This document shows, piece by piece, positions 1-10,265 of a stretch of DNA of 64,000 nt. The notes beneath the pieces are model-generated. The model had not been told where the DNA came from. It was given only the letters and a program-made list of their open reading frames with translations, and did not search any database. This DNA is from Lactuca virosa (lineage: Eukaryota; Streptophyta; Magnoliopsida; Asterales; Asteraceae), in assembly GCA_928212115.1 (NCBI GenBank), contig CAKMRJ010003334.1, positions 107,535,381 to 107,599,380 of the forward strand, in the 5' to 3' direction. Within the stretch, counting starts at the first letter, position 1; every line of letters starts with the position of its first letter. Both the position numbers and the translations under genes were made by a program.

Positions 1-8
1 AGCAGAAA

Positions 9-464
9 ATGTCATCCTGCAGAAATAACAAGCACACCCGTGAGACACCAATCTTGCAGATGGACTCTGCTACATTCCAAGCTGCTGTAACAGCTGCCGT
101 AACCGCTGCTATGGCACAACTCAACGCAAACGACACCAACAGAGGTGGAAATAGTGTCGACAACTCCAGCCGAAGTAACAACCACAAAAACCAACGAGTG
201 ACAGCTTATCAAGGCACTCCAAACCCCAAACTTAAGAGTAGGAAGCGAGAGTCTGGGAGTAAGAGAAAGGGACTGCCAACTCAAGGGTCCTCAAAGAAAC
301 AACATGTTGTTGTTGTCCATACGACCATGACACATACTACATCAACACCAGTGATACCATATGCTGGAAGTCTTCCAAAATGCAACAAGTGCAATTTCCA
401 TCATAAGGGAGCCTGCCAGAAGCCGTATTGTAATAGATGCAACAAGAAAGGACACACCACCTGA
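9..464 (+). pseudogene. gag: Gag C-terminal part with first zinc knuckles
   Basis: Gag is the capsid/nucleocapsid protein of the retrotransposon. This 151-codon open segment ends in a Cys/His-rich stretch (CNKCNFHHKGAC, then CNRCNKKGH). It is followed by an in-frame TGA at 462-464 and then Tyr-Cys, so the stop cuts through the second knuckle. An arginine codon CGA changed to TGA would explain the stop. The first ATG at 9 is not a true start, because capsid sequence should lie further upstream outside the window. Shorter opposite-strand ORFs here are shadows. Confidence 0.8.
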
Positions 465-503
465 TACTGTAGATCTCAACCACAACAGAACCAATAGCCA
501 AAC

Positions 504-504
504 T

Positions 505-550
<46 letters not shown>

Positions 551-552
551 CC
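504..552 (+). repeat. (CAA)n microsatellite in gag
   Basis: About sixteen CAA/ACA units encode a poly-asparagine linker in the Gag frame between the two zinc-knuckle regions. On the other strand the same tract gives a meaningless poly-valine ORF. Confidence 0.9.
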
Positions 553-590
553 GCAACAACAATAACAACTACAATAACGTTGGGATTAGT

Positions 591-1250
591 TACACTTGTT
601 ACAGATGTGGAGGAACCGGTCATTTCAGACGTAACTGCCCCAAAGCCAACAACCAGGGGGCAGGAGGATCAGGAAGAATCTTGACTTTGGGTCAAGGTGA
701 GACAATTCAAGACCCGACGGTTGTTACTGGCACATTCCCCCTTAACAACACTTTCGCTTGCATCTTATTCGATAGTGGAGCCGAGCGAAGCTTCGTTAGT
801 AACAAATTCAAACACTTACTAAAACAACAACCCCAAAAGCTAAACGAAGCCTTCACCGTGGAGATGGCTAATGGGAAAACCGCATCAACCAAAGATATTT
901 ATGTAGGGTGCACCTTAACACTAAACAACCATTCATTTCAAATAGATTTGATGCTAGTAAATATTAGGAGTTTTGATGTGATAATCGGCATGGTTTGGTT
1001 AAGCCCCCACCATGCTGATATTATGTGTCACGAGAAGGCCGTTCGCCTTCACCCCCCCAATCACGAAAACCTAATAATCTATGGTGATAAACCTGGCGCC
1101 AATCTTCGTCTCATTCTGTGCATCAAGGCACAAAAGTGTTTACACAATAAGAACTATGCGCTCCTCGCTCGTGTTGTAGATAAAGCCAAAGAAGAAAATC
1201 AACATTTAAGACATCCAAGTGGCATGCGACTTTCCGGATGTATTTCCTGA
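591..1250 (+). pseudogene. Gag second zinc knuckle and aspartic protease
   Basis: A complete CCHC knuckle (CYRCGGTGHFRRNC) at about 594-640 is followed by a retroviral-type aspartic protease with the catalytic triplet in FDSGAERSF near 770-795. A later IIGMVWLSPH block is typical of gypsy proteases. The Gag/protease join reads VVTGTFPLNN without interruption. This matters because the minus-strand gypsy element I has a 68-nt intron at the same place. The frame is open from 681 to 1250, then shifts by one so that RT continues in a different frame from 1219. The protease would cleave Gag-Pol in the virus-like particle. Confidence 0.85.
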
Positions 1251-1800
1251 AGACCTTCCGGGAATAACCCCAGAAAGACAGGTTGGATTTCGAATCGACC
1301 TCATACCAAGAGCCACATCAATTGTGAATTCACCCTACAGGTTAGCTCCCTCCGAAATTCAGGAGTTATCCAGCCAATTAAGAGAATGGTTGAGCAAATG
1401 ATTCATGAGACCAAGCTTCTCACCCTGGGGAGCTCCAGTCTTGTTCGTCAAGAAGACGGATCCTTCAGAATGTGCATCGATTTTAGGGAATCGAATAAGC
1501 TCACTATCAAAAGCCGATACCCACTTCCTCGGATTGACGACCTATTTGACCAGCTTCAAGGAGCTAGTTATTTCTATAAAATAGATCTAAGAACCAGTTA
1601 TCATCAACTTCGAGTCCGAGAAGAGGACATCCCAAAGACTGCTTTCCGAACTCGATATGGTCATTACGAATTCGTTGTTATGCCCTTTTGGTCTGACGAA
1701 TGCCCTCGCAGTATTCATGGACCCCACGAACCGAGTTTCTCACTCATTCCTAGTCAACCTTTTAATTATTTTCATCGATAACATACTCGTCTACTCTCGA
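1219..1800 (+). pseudogene. Reverse transcriptase N-terminal half, frameshifted
   Basis: The segment starts with FPDVFPEDLPGI and passes through YRLAPSEIQEL, FRMCIDFRESNKL and YPLPRIDDLFDQL, all gypsy RT landmarks, spread over at least three frames. The catalytic region reads FIDNILVYSR near 1774-1800, so the second aspartate of the F/Y-x-D-D box is asparagine, which should abolish polymerase activity. After about 1800 the RT thumb and RNase H are missing and a short segment of integrase-side sequence follows. Confidence 0.85.
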
Positions 1801-2640
1801 AACAAGAACAAAGACATTCAACACCTACAACCGGCTTGGGAGACATCGAAGCCGGAGAATATCGCGAAGGAAGCATTGCGTGAATTGGATAAAACTCTCG
1901 AAGTCAACAAGACGAAGCTTATTATTACAAGAGTTGGATTGAGCACTATCTGAGTGATCGTCGATAGGTTAACCAAATCTGCTCATTTCCTGCCAATAAA
2001 AGAATCGTACAAGATGGAAAGGTTAACACGGATCTATATCAAACAGATCGTGAGACTCCATGGAGTGCCAGTGTCCATAATCTTGGATCGGGATAGAAGA
2101 TTTACCTCACGATTTTGGCAGTCACTCCAGAAGGCTATGGGAACATAGCTAGACAGGAGCACTGCTTACCACCCTCAAACTGATAGCCAAAGCGAACGGA
2201 CCATTCAAACACTCTAAGACATGCTCCGAGCCTGTGTGATTGATTTCGGCAAGTCATGGGATACCCACTTGCTCTTGGTTGAATTCTCATACAACAACAA
2301 TTATCACACGAGCATCAAGGTTGCTCCTTTTGAAGCTTTATATGGTCGCAAATGCAAAACGCCTCTATGCTGGGCTGAGGTGGGTGACACCCAACTAGCA
2401 AAAGGACAATCACCAGACAACACACTTACAGGACCAGAAATCATCCGAGAGACTACAGAAAAGATATTCCAATTCAGAGCTCGACCTCAAGCATCGTGAG
2501 ACTGACAGAAGAGCTATGCTGACAAACGACAAAAGCCTCTGGAATTTCAAGTTGGAGATCGGGTGCTATTGAAGGTCTCCCTCTGGAGAGGGATGATTGT
2601 TTTGGGAAACGTGGAAAAATAAACCCACGTTATATTGGGC
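1801..2640 (+). pseudogene. Integrase core, interrupted by stops
   Basis: Motifs VIVDRLTKSAHF, LHGVPVSI, DRDRRFTSRFWQS, YHPQTDSQSERTIQTL and FSYNNNYHTSI identify a gypsy integrase catalytic core with its D, D and E positions recognisable. Stops occur at 1951-1953, near 2146, 2216 and 2497. The stretch at 1801-1950 appears to be the remains of the linker and zinc-binding domain. The enzyme would insert the cDNA copy into the chromosome. Confidence 0.8.
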
Positions 2641-2940
2641 CATTCGAAATTCTTGCTCGAATTGGTCCAGTGGCTTATAAGCTGCAGCTACCCGTGGAGC
2701 ATAGCAATGTACACCCAGTGTTCCACATCTCGAATCTGAAGAAGCACTTATCCGATGAAACCCTTTTCATTCCTTTAGAAGAGATCGTAATAAACGGGAA
2801 TCTCCTGTTCGTCGAAGAATCAGTCGAGATAATGGATAGGGAAGTGAGGTTCGATGGAACGCCAAGCGTGGACCGAAATTCACATGGGAACGCGAAGACC
2901 AGATGAAGCAGAAGTACCCTCACCTATTCTCTCATTCTTG
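2640..2940 (+). pseudogene. Integrase C-terminus and chromodomain remnant
   Basis: The open segment 2670-2906 carries AYKLQLP and VHPVFHISNLKKHL, the usual integrase C-terminal core, then VEIMDREVRF, the start of a chromodomain. The rest of the chromodomain (FTWEREDQMKQKYPHLF) continues in another frame to a stop near 2938. About twenty residues between the two halves appear deleted. Chromodomains steer chromovirus integration toward heterochromatin; here it is broken. Confidence 0.75.
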
Positions 2941-2970
2941 AGCCCATATTTTGAAAGAATTTCGGGACGA

Positions 2971-2990
2971 AATTCCCTTTAACGGCGGGA
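2971..2990 (+). other. Polypurine tract next to 3' LTR
   Basis: AATTCCCTTTAACGGCGGGA lies directly before the TG of the LTR and follows the TTTCGGGACGAAATT block common to plant gypsy elements. It would prime plus-strand DNA synthesis. Confidence 0.6.
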
Positions 2991-5900
2991 TGATGTCACA
3001 ACTAGCAATTTTAGCTAGGAAATTCTATTCTCATGTAAACATCATCTATTGTAAGGCATGTACTCTAAGTGATCATCATGCTCTATGCTCAATCAAAACC
3101 ATCTACTTGAATCCAAATTCTCAATTTAAGTTCAAAACCAGATGCAAAACATCTCGCAAGGATTGAAAAACCTTAGAAATCCCGGTCCAAGTATTTATGG
3201 ACTAGGATGCTGTTATTGGGCCTAATGGACCAATAAACCTTCAACTTGACTATTTTGGGCCTAGGAACCTAATTGGGCTCTAATTAGACCCACATTAATG
3301 AAACTTTAGCATTTTGGGCCATGTGGGCCTAGAATAATCCATCTTACTTCTAATGGGCCATGATGGGCCATAACTAGTTTTATTAGCCCTAATGGGCCGT
3401 AAACTACATTATTGGGTTTCTATTGGGCCGTGAGCACCAATGAGAGCCCAATGGGCCGAAAACTTCCATAATTGGGCCTTGTATTTTCAAGAGTATTCAA
3501 ATTGTGGCCCAACATAACTCTTATCCCCTATCCTCACCTCATTCTCGGTTTTAGAATAAAAAAAAGGGGGAGAAAATGGTTAACGATCTTAATGCATGAC
3601 ACCTCATTGTTGTTTGGAGGATAACCAAGCCATTTACATATCATGTAACAATGCATTCACATATATCCATGCAACACCTTGTCTCTCCCTTCCCTCTTCT
3701 TCTAATTCTCGGCCATAAGGCCTTCCCCCACCACCAATTTTCATTTCAAACTTAGAACCACATTCTTCATCCCTCTCATACCTCCCAAAGAACCCAAGGA
3801 AATTTTCACCACTTCTCCTTCCAAAAATTCGTGAACTAGGGTGTTCACCAAGATTTTTCTTTCAAAGATCATCACTTATTTGGTAAGCTACTCTTTAAGC
3901 TTGATGATTAACTTCATTTTATGATAATCTTCACTCTTTGACACTTCATTTCATGATTCATGCTCTTAGAACTTCATAGATCTCAAAAATCTCTTCAAGG
4001 GAGCTTGTAAAGCTAAAACTTCTCTAATCTTCATCAAAAACCGAAAACTTCAAAGCAATGTGAGTTCATACCCCTATTTTCGGTTTTTACTAAGTTTTGG
4101 GGGAGAATACAAGTTGTTTTGTGTAGATCTATGTGTATATGCATGACTATGTGTATTTTTCATGATTTATTTGGTGATTATGTGTTGTTTACTTCATAAA
4201 TCTAACAATATGTTAAAAATATGAAGTTTATCACTTGGATATTCATAAAAACTATGAGAAAAGTATATTTTGTCATGTAAACTTGCAGATCTGAGACTTA
4301 TACACTCAAAATAACAAAAACAAGTGTTGTGTTCAAAAATCTATAACTTAAACTCAAAAAATCAGCTTTTAACAGAAAAGTTTTGGTCTAGTTACAGACT
4401 ATTTTGACCACCTTGATGGTAATATTTTTCAAAACTGTTTTACATGCAAGAAGTTCAGGTTTATACCTTTAAAATGACTACTTTCACGCATTCATACGAT
4501 TTGTCTACAATTGTTGGCGATTTTTACAAAACTGCCTATCATTTCAGGAAGGATTTCGGACCAGTATGTGAAGATGAACATTTTCACACTGGTTTGAGAT
4601 CACTAAAAAATTATAATAAAAATTATGAAGAAAGTAGACTCATTTTCCAAACACTCAGAGTTGACGGATCCAAATTTCGACTAACAATTATTTTTCTATA
4701 ATATTTCTAAAAATAGAGACGTAAATGCCAAAAATCAGAAAATTGTTCTAACTTACTAAAAGTGTTTATACTTTTGTTAGATGCAAGTTTATATGACTTA
4801 TACATACTTTTAATTCATCTAGACATGTTAACTTATGTGCATTTAAGATATATATGATTACAAAAGTGGTATTTTTAAGTCAATTTGACAAACAATTGAA
4901 CAAATACTAGCAATCAAATAACAAACGGACTAATTTTGCCATTCGTATAATATTGGGCCTTAGTGGCCCATTAATATGCTTGAGAGGTCCTGAATACTAT
5001 TTATTTGTTTATTGGGCCTCACTGACCCATTAACATGTGCGACGGACCTTGGATACTATTTGCGTGCTATTTGGGCCTATAAATATCTTACATGTGAAAT
5101 GGGTCTTAGTTGTCCTTTTACATATATTTTGGGCCCATGTTATATAATCTCATTTCTTCCGGGCCTGAAAATGACTTACGTGTTCAGTGAGACTCAGGTG
5201 GTCCGCAGACATGGTTCATTGGGACCGAAATGAGTTTATATGTTTCTCTTCGCGTAAAATTCAATTAAGGATCTAGTGAGACTTGTCGGTAGACACCTAC
5301 TAAGTGTACGATCGTAGGCTGTAGTTATAATCAGAGTCTCTTGGAGGGAGAGCGGGATTTTGTGTATAGATCTATACGGGGATGACACCCCACACCTGAG
5401 CTGTTCGCTACAGTTAGACTACATCAGTCTAGGGTGACGAAAACCTTATTCTATTTTCCGTCGGCGTTCAAAAACGCCAAGACAGGCGAATTTGTCATTA
5501 ATTAGTATGGTTATGACGGCTCACTTAGAGGAATTAACGTTATAAATTTACGGGAGACCATTCTTTTTCTTTTCTTCTTTGGATTACTCAGGAACATACT
5601 CGTATTGGTACTCAACCTCGGGGGTTGGTATGGCAACATTCTCTTTTACAGACAACATAGGGTTGTCTGGGGGCATTCTATTTACATTCTCTTTACCTTA
5701 TCTGCACTATCTTTATACATTCTAATAAACAATAACACACATGTATTAATACAAGATCTGACACAAACATACTAAACTGTTTTAAGAAAATATAGGATTT
5801 GCTGGTGGTTTCAAAGTTGTACAAATTATTTTCACAAACATGCTTATGAACTCACCAACATTTTTATGTTGACCTTTTTAAATTAACTTGTATTCTCAGG

Positions 5901-6151
5901 AAACCGTTGAAGCAGGTTGAGCGGAACAAACTAATGGATATTTTGTTATATTTTGTTTCATCATACTCTAACTATTTTGGCATGTAATATTCAAATACAA
6001 TACTCGATGTAAACAATGAATGTTGTTATATTACATGTGTGATGATGATGCTGTTATGTTTCAATTATATACTCTGTGATGATACTACAACAATGGAGTC
6101 ACGCTCAAGCCCCCGGACGTTTCCGCCATCTGGTTTGGGGGTGTGACACAG
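2991..6151 (+). repeat. 3' LTR of the Tekay-like gypsy element
   Basis: The repeat begins TGATGTCACA at 2991 after the polypurine tract and ends GTGTGACACA at 6151, giving near-inverted termini and a length of about 3.16 kb. Immediately after it the sequence is leader of copia A, as shown by homology to the leader of copia B, so 6151 is a true boundary. The 5-bp duplication should be GTTCA (6152-6156) at the unseen left side. Short ORFs inside (4444-4701, 5012-5233) have no recognisable domain. I saw no clear TATA box. Confidence 0.8.
3216..3510 (+). promoter_or_regulatory. Cluster of TGGGCC motifs in LTR U3
   Basis: Ten TGGGCC hexamers in the same orientation, one reverse GGCCCA and several near-matches lie in about 290 bp. 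TGGGCC/GGCCCA is the plant Site II element bound by TCP factors. The position near the left of the LTR fits an upstream promoter block. Function is inferred. Confidence 0.5.
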
Positions 6152-6159
6152 TTCATGCA

Positions 6160-6170
6160 CTCGACGAGTT
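6160..6170 (+). repeat. Dyad ACTCGACGAGT in copia A leader
   Basis: This is one copy of the odd-centred palindrome that occurs four times in the corresponding part of copia B (33541-33623). Other copies in A may lie left of the Tekay insertion. Confidence 0.7.
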
Positions 6171-6463
6171 GCAGGCTCTGTTTGCATAATTTCGGGTTTT
6201 CTTGGCCTGCATTGGATTGGGAACACTACCACAAACTGTTTTGGATCATTAAAAATGTTTTTTCTAATTTGGTAGTGCTTATCCTCATCCAATTACAAGA
6301 TAATTGTCAAAGTTTTGAGAAAATTGTTGTTTTATATGATAAACAAAGTTGCTTGTAAATCGTTGACTTGGAATTATCTTTTTTATGAGTTTAGTTAGAT
6401 CAATCCTGAATTATGTGATATTTTAGTTGTTAGAAAACTGATCTAAATGAATTTTAATGACCT

Positions 6464-6584
6464 CCATAACTTGTCCTCAAGTTATGGAAAATGAAAGGTC
6501 TCATCTTTAAAATTGCATTAAACTCATAAGTTATGAATACCAAAAGTTTTGACAAGTTTCAAAACTTGCCCTCAAGTTTTGGAA
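6464..6584 (+). promoter_or_regulatory. Leader hairpins with CTTG-YCCT-CAAG core (two copies)
   Basis: At 6464-6487 CCATAACTTG pairs with CAAGTTATGG around the loop TCCT. At 6560-6581 CAAAACTTG pairs with CAAGTTTTG around CCCT, and the stem extends outward. The CTTG/CAAG core and loop are fixed while outer stem bases change in pairs. Four further copies lie in copia B. Hairpins in the transcript are inferred from sequence only. Confidence 0.65.
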
Positions 6585-6678
6585 TTTGTAAAGTTACACT
6601 AAGGAAACTTTAATTCCAAACCCTAGAGTTTTAAAAGTTAAAATTCAACCCTTATACTTTATAATATTATAAGTTTAA

Positions 6679-6725
6679 TATATATATATATATATAATAT
6701 ATATATATATATTATATATATATGT
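6679..6725 (+). repeat. (TA)n microsatellite in copia A leader
   Basis: TA dinucleotides with a few AA breaks. The matching place in copia B (about 34355-34375) has only a short TA run, so the tract expanded in A. Confidence 0.9.
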
Positions 6726-7025
6726 ATAAGACAAGTCGGTCTTACCGTTAGTAGGCATCATTCACGAAGCCAGTCTATAAGGGGGTATAAGGTTACTACC
6801 TATAAAATGGTGGTTTAATGGGTGTCCACTCTCACCCACCGCTTCCTTGACTGGTGGAGGGTCGTTAGCCGAACGGGTAGGATAGGACATTAATTCTCCC
6901 TCATTAACAGTATAAAGATAAATATAAAGTAACTAAGCTTTTATTAAATTCCCAATCTTAGTTACTTTAGGAAAATGTGAAAATGGTGCAAATCCATGAA
7001 ATTACAATTTGCACCTTGTTAAGTC

Positions 7026-7144
7026 ATTAGTGGAGCGTGTGTGGTTAACCTGCACACTAATCTGGGACTGACAATGTGTGGAAAATGGTAGCTTGATGTT
7101 AATCATAGATCAATGAAGTGTGTGTGGTTAACTGGCACATTGAT
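7026..7144 (+). promoter_or_regulatory. Leader hairpins with fixed 22-nt loop (two copies)
   Basis: At 7026-7061 ATTAGTG pairs with CACTAAT. At 7109-7144 ATCAATG pairs with CATTGAT. Each stem encloses exactly 22 nt with the shared core GTGTGTGGTTAAC. Three copies in copia B have the same loop length and nearly the same loop but different, still complementary stems. This is covariation and argues for a functional RNA fold. Confidence 0.7.
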
Positions 7145-7200
7145 TAGGTGATTTGTAACATTGGGTGTACCAAGCTAATTTGCATGGTTATTCACACACT

Positions 7201-7422
7201 GTTTGTGATCCTCGGCATCCCAGTCACAAACTTGAAGGGCACAATTGAGATTTAAACATGCCATTGAAAAGTTCAATGAATCTCAAAGGATCTAGGAATT
7301 TCAATCCAATTAAAACTTAATAATCTATTTCGTTTTTCATGGTGGAAATTGGTAAATCGTCATTTACCTACCTTCAAATATTTTACAATTGGGTTACAAC
7401 ATCCCTTTTCGCAACTGTAGAA
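7201..7422 (+). promoter_or_regulatory. Leader hairpins with GGCATCCC loop and CGTC loop
   Basis: GTTTGTGA (7201-7208) pairs with TCACAAAC (7224-7231) around a 15-nt loop containing CTCGGCATCCC. GGTAAAT (7351-7357) pairs with ATTTACC (7362-7368) around CGTC. TTTTACAATTG (7381-7391) pairs imperfectly with CAACTGTAGAA (7412-7422) around a loop containing ACAACATCCC. Each has a counterpart in copia B with paired base changes. Confidence 0.65.
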
Positions 7423-7512
7423 TATTGTGTTGGGTCCTAGCCTTAATATTTCATTTGGATGTAATATTAAGGATTATCATCTAACCTAAACTTTGTTCTT
7501 CTTCCTTTTCAT

Positions 7513-8358
7513 ATGTCTATCCCAAAAAATGCTTCCAACCCAATCCCTTCAGGCTCTTTCTCCCTCATGAACCTATGTGGGTGGGTCATTTTCGATGGCT
7601 CGAACTTCAATGACTGGATTCAAAACATCCGAATGGCTATTCTCTATAAGGATAAACAATATGTCCTAGATAAAGATCTTAAGGAGATTGATGTCACCAT
7701 TTCTACTCCCGAACAAATCGCTGAACATACTACTCATGAGAGGTATGCGACAAAGGTGTCGTGTCTAATGATTGCAACCATGACTGCTGAGCTGCAGAAG
7801 TCCTATGAGGACTACTATCCTTTTGAAATGTATCAAGATTTGATGGAAAGATACCATCAAAGTGCTCGGCAGGCGAGGTATGAGATCATTGCCTTCATGA
7901 TCACAACCAAAATGAAGGATGGTGAACCCATCACAGCCCACTTGCAAAAGATGCAGAGATTTGTGGACCGCTTGCTTAAATTGAATGTAAATTTTGATGA
8001 AGAGTTGGCCATAGATATTATTCTACACTCTTTACCTTCTTGTTATGATCAGTTTTGCATGATTTATCATATACACAAGGAGGAGGACACTCTTAGCAAG
8101 CTTCAAGGCCTTCTAAGAACTGCAGAAAGCAAATTGAAAGGCAAGTCGGTTGTGTCTACTCCTACTACTACTTCTGCCCATGTTCTGGCAATTGGACATG
8201 GGAAGGGAAAGAAGAGGAAGGCTCCCTACAAGTGCCGCAAGGGAAAGTCTCTTGATAAATCCTCTTCCAGTGGGACCAAAGCCGGTTTTGATAATCCCTC
8301 TTCCAATCCGAAAGATGCAGAGTGCTTCCACTGTCATGAAAAAGGGTACTGGAAATGA
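7513..8358 (+). pseudogene. gag: Copia Gag, stopped inside its zinc knuckle
   Basis: This 281-codon ORF encodes a copia Gag: the N-terminal FDGSNFNDWIQNIRMAI block, a long helical capsid region with EEIAxxILxSLP-type sequence near residues 160-180, and a basic tail. The single CCHC knuckle starts CFHCHEKGYWK near residue 272 and is cut by TGA at 8356-8358, after which Ser-Cys-Pro-Lys continues in frame. CGA to TGA explains the stop, and a histidine of the knuckle is tyrosine. The ATG at 7513 follows a long leader and begins the conserved N-terminus. Protease follows in the same frame. Confidence 0.88.
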
Positions 8359-8836
8359 AGCTGCCCCAAGTACTTGCAGGACATAAAGGATGGCAAGATT
8401 AAGCCCTCCTTTGCAGGTATTTACACTATTCAATCTAATAACTCATCACATGCTAATTCTTGGGTCCTTGATACAGGTTGTGGTATTCACATTTGTTCTG
8501 ATTTGTAGGGACTAAAAAAGAAGTAGGGATGTGGAGCACGGGAAGATAAATTTAATCATGGGAAATAGGAAAGTGTCGCATGTGACCAAGATTAGAGTTT
8601 ATTCTTTATTGCTTAGTAATGGTTTAAATTTAGATTTGAATAATTGTTGTTACTCGGCCGATATGGCGAGAAATATTATTTCCTTTCAAAGTTTGTATAA
8701 ACAAGGTTTTACCTTTTCTTTTAATAATGAAAATGGTGGTATATATGCTTATTGTAATGGTGTTTTTTATTTTGAAGCATTACCTTGCAATGGTATATAT
8801 GAAACTGTGATGGTTGTAGATAACTTAGGAAAATAA
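8359..8836 (+). pseudogene. Copia aspartic protease region, broken
   Basis: SWVLDTGCGIHICSDL at about 8458-8505 holds the protease active-site DTG and is in the Gag frame. It ends at TAG (8506-8508), which a CAG-to-TAG change explains. A shift in the A-run near 8515 moves the frame, and the rest of the protease-to-integrase linker (NLIMGNRK, NNCCYSADMARNIISF, the KQGFTFSFNNENG block) is open from 8531 to 8836. Function would be cleavage of the copia polyprotein; this copy is dead. Confidence 0.82.
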
Positions 8837-8878
8837 TGTGTTGAATATTGATTCGTAAAATGATTTGGACAAGGATGC

Positions 8879-10066
8879 TTGTGGCATTGTCATCTTGGAC
8901 ATGTCAACAAGAAGCGCATAGCCCAACTCCAAAAGGATGGAGTCTTGGAGTCGTTCGACTTGAAGTCGGATGACACTTGCGAATATTGTTTACTTGGGAA
9001 GATGACCAAGTCACCCTTCACTGGTACTTATGAAAAGGGTGAAGGTCCGTTGGATCTCATACACACTGATGTGTGTGGACCATTCAGAACCGCCACAATG
9101 GATGCTAACCGCTTCTATGTGACTTTCACTGATGATTACAGTAGATATGGTTATATCTACTTAATCAAGCATAAGTGAGAGACCTTTGAAAAGTTCAAAG
9201 AGTTTAAGCAAGAAGTGGAGAATCAATTGGGCAGGAAGATAAAGATGCTATGATCCGATCGTGGAGGAGAGTATCTTAGTATCGAGTTCCTAGACTATCT
9301 TAAGGAATGTGGAATTGTTTCACAGTTGACGCCACCTAGGACACCACAGCTTAATGGTGTGGCTGAAAGGCACAACCGAACCTTGCTAGACATGGTTCGT
9401 TCCATGATGAGTCGACCTTCGGTACCTATCTTATTCTGGGGGTATGCCTTAGAGACTGCCGCCCATATCCTTAATCTAGTCCCTACCAAAAAGGTTTCCA
9501 AAACACCTCACGGGATGTGGACATGGAAGGTTCCCTCGTTAGACCACATCAAAGTTTGGGGTTGCGAGGCTTTCGTGAGACGCGATACTCATGACAAGGT
9601 CGAACCTCGAAGTGAGCGATGTATTTTCATCGGCTACCCGCAGAACTCCTTTGGATATCTCTTCTATAGACCGAGTGACAATGTTGTCTTCGTCGCGAGG
9701 AGAGGAGTCTTTCGTGAGATAGAACTCATATGCCAAGGGGACAGTGGGAGGCAAATTGACCTTGAAGAACTTCAAGAGTCAAGCGGTGAAGGAACCTCAA
9801 ACACTAGCACTCAACCTGAGGAGGAAACTCCGGTTGAGCCAATTGACGAATCCATACCTCTAAGGCGTTCCAGCAGAGTTAGAGTTCCACCTGGGTTTTA
9901 TGGTTTCCATATTACTGCAGAAGGTGATACATTTATCAGTGATAGCACACTGGTAAATTTGGATGAACCTAACAACTACAAGGAAGCCATGGTAGGCCCT
10001 GAGTCTGCAAAATGGAAAGAGGCTATGGACAATGAGATTCAGTCCATGTATGACAATCAAGTTTAG
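8879..10066 (+). pseudogene. Copia integrase and linker
   Basis: The zinc-binding domain (LWHCHLGHVNKKRI with CEYCLLGKM) is followed by the catalytic core with aspartates in IHTDVCGPF and SDRGGEYLS and glutamate in NGVAERHNR. The C-terminal block CEAFVRR and the SERCIFIGYPQNSFGY motif follow. Stops lie at 9176-9178 (after LIKHK) and 9251-9253 (directly before SDRGGEY, a CGA-to-TGA change). The variable proline- and glutamate-rich linker (about 9770-9890) leads to RT. The segment 9326-10066 is open for 246 codons and ends at TAG, explained by TGG to TAG. Confidence 0.88.
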
Positions 10067-10262
10067 AACTTGGTTGACAATGTACCGGGTCGTAAGACAG
10101 TCGGGTGCAAATGGATCTTCAAAAAGAAGACCGACATGGATGGGAAAGTACACACATATAAAGTGCGATTGGTTGCGAAGAGCTTTACTCAAACTCTAGG
10201 AGTTGACTATGATGAGACCTTCTCACCAGTAGCGAAGATTAAATCTATAAGGGTTATGTTGG
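10067..10262 (+). pseudogene. Copia RT fingers, ending in a small frame-breaking deletion
   Basis: GCKWIFKKKTDMDGKVHTYKVRLVAK and the block GVDYDETFSPVAKIKSIRVML are the N-terminal RT motifs. The expected residues between this block and MDVKTAFLNG are absent, and the frame changes between 10262 and 10266. A deletion of a few tens of bases is the simplest explanation. Confidence 0.82.
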
Positions 10263-10265
10263 CAA

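Larger units (their letters stand above)
1..2990 (+). mobile_element. Ty3/gypsy chromovirus internal region (3' part), degenerate
   Basis: Domains run in the order Gag zinc knuckles, aspartic protease, reverse transcriptase, integrase and chromodomain, which is the gypsy order. The chromodomain and the TGATGTCACA-type LTR suggest a Tekay-like chromovirus; that lineage is an inference. The reading frame is broken by stops and frameshifts. Much of the polymerase is missing: RT motifs stop near 1800 and integrase core motifs begin near 1950, so RT thumb, RNase H and most of the integrase N-terminal domain are deleted. The 5' LTR and the start of gag lie left of the window. The element ends in the 3' LTR at 2991-6151 and sits in the leader of copia element A. 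Confidence 0.9.

Noticed and set aside
342..684. Poly-valine and poly-threonine ORFs on both strands
   Set aside because: They are frame artefacts of the (CAA)n tract in the Gag linker.
6065..6358. ORFs over the LTR/copia boundary
   Set aside because: They cross a transposon junction and have no homology I can recognise.
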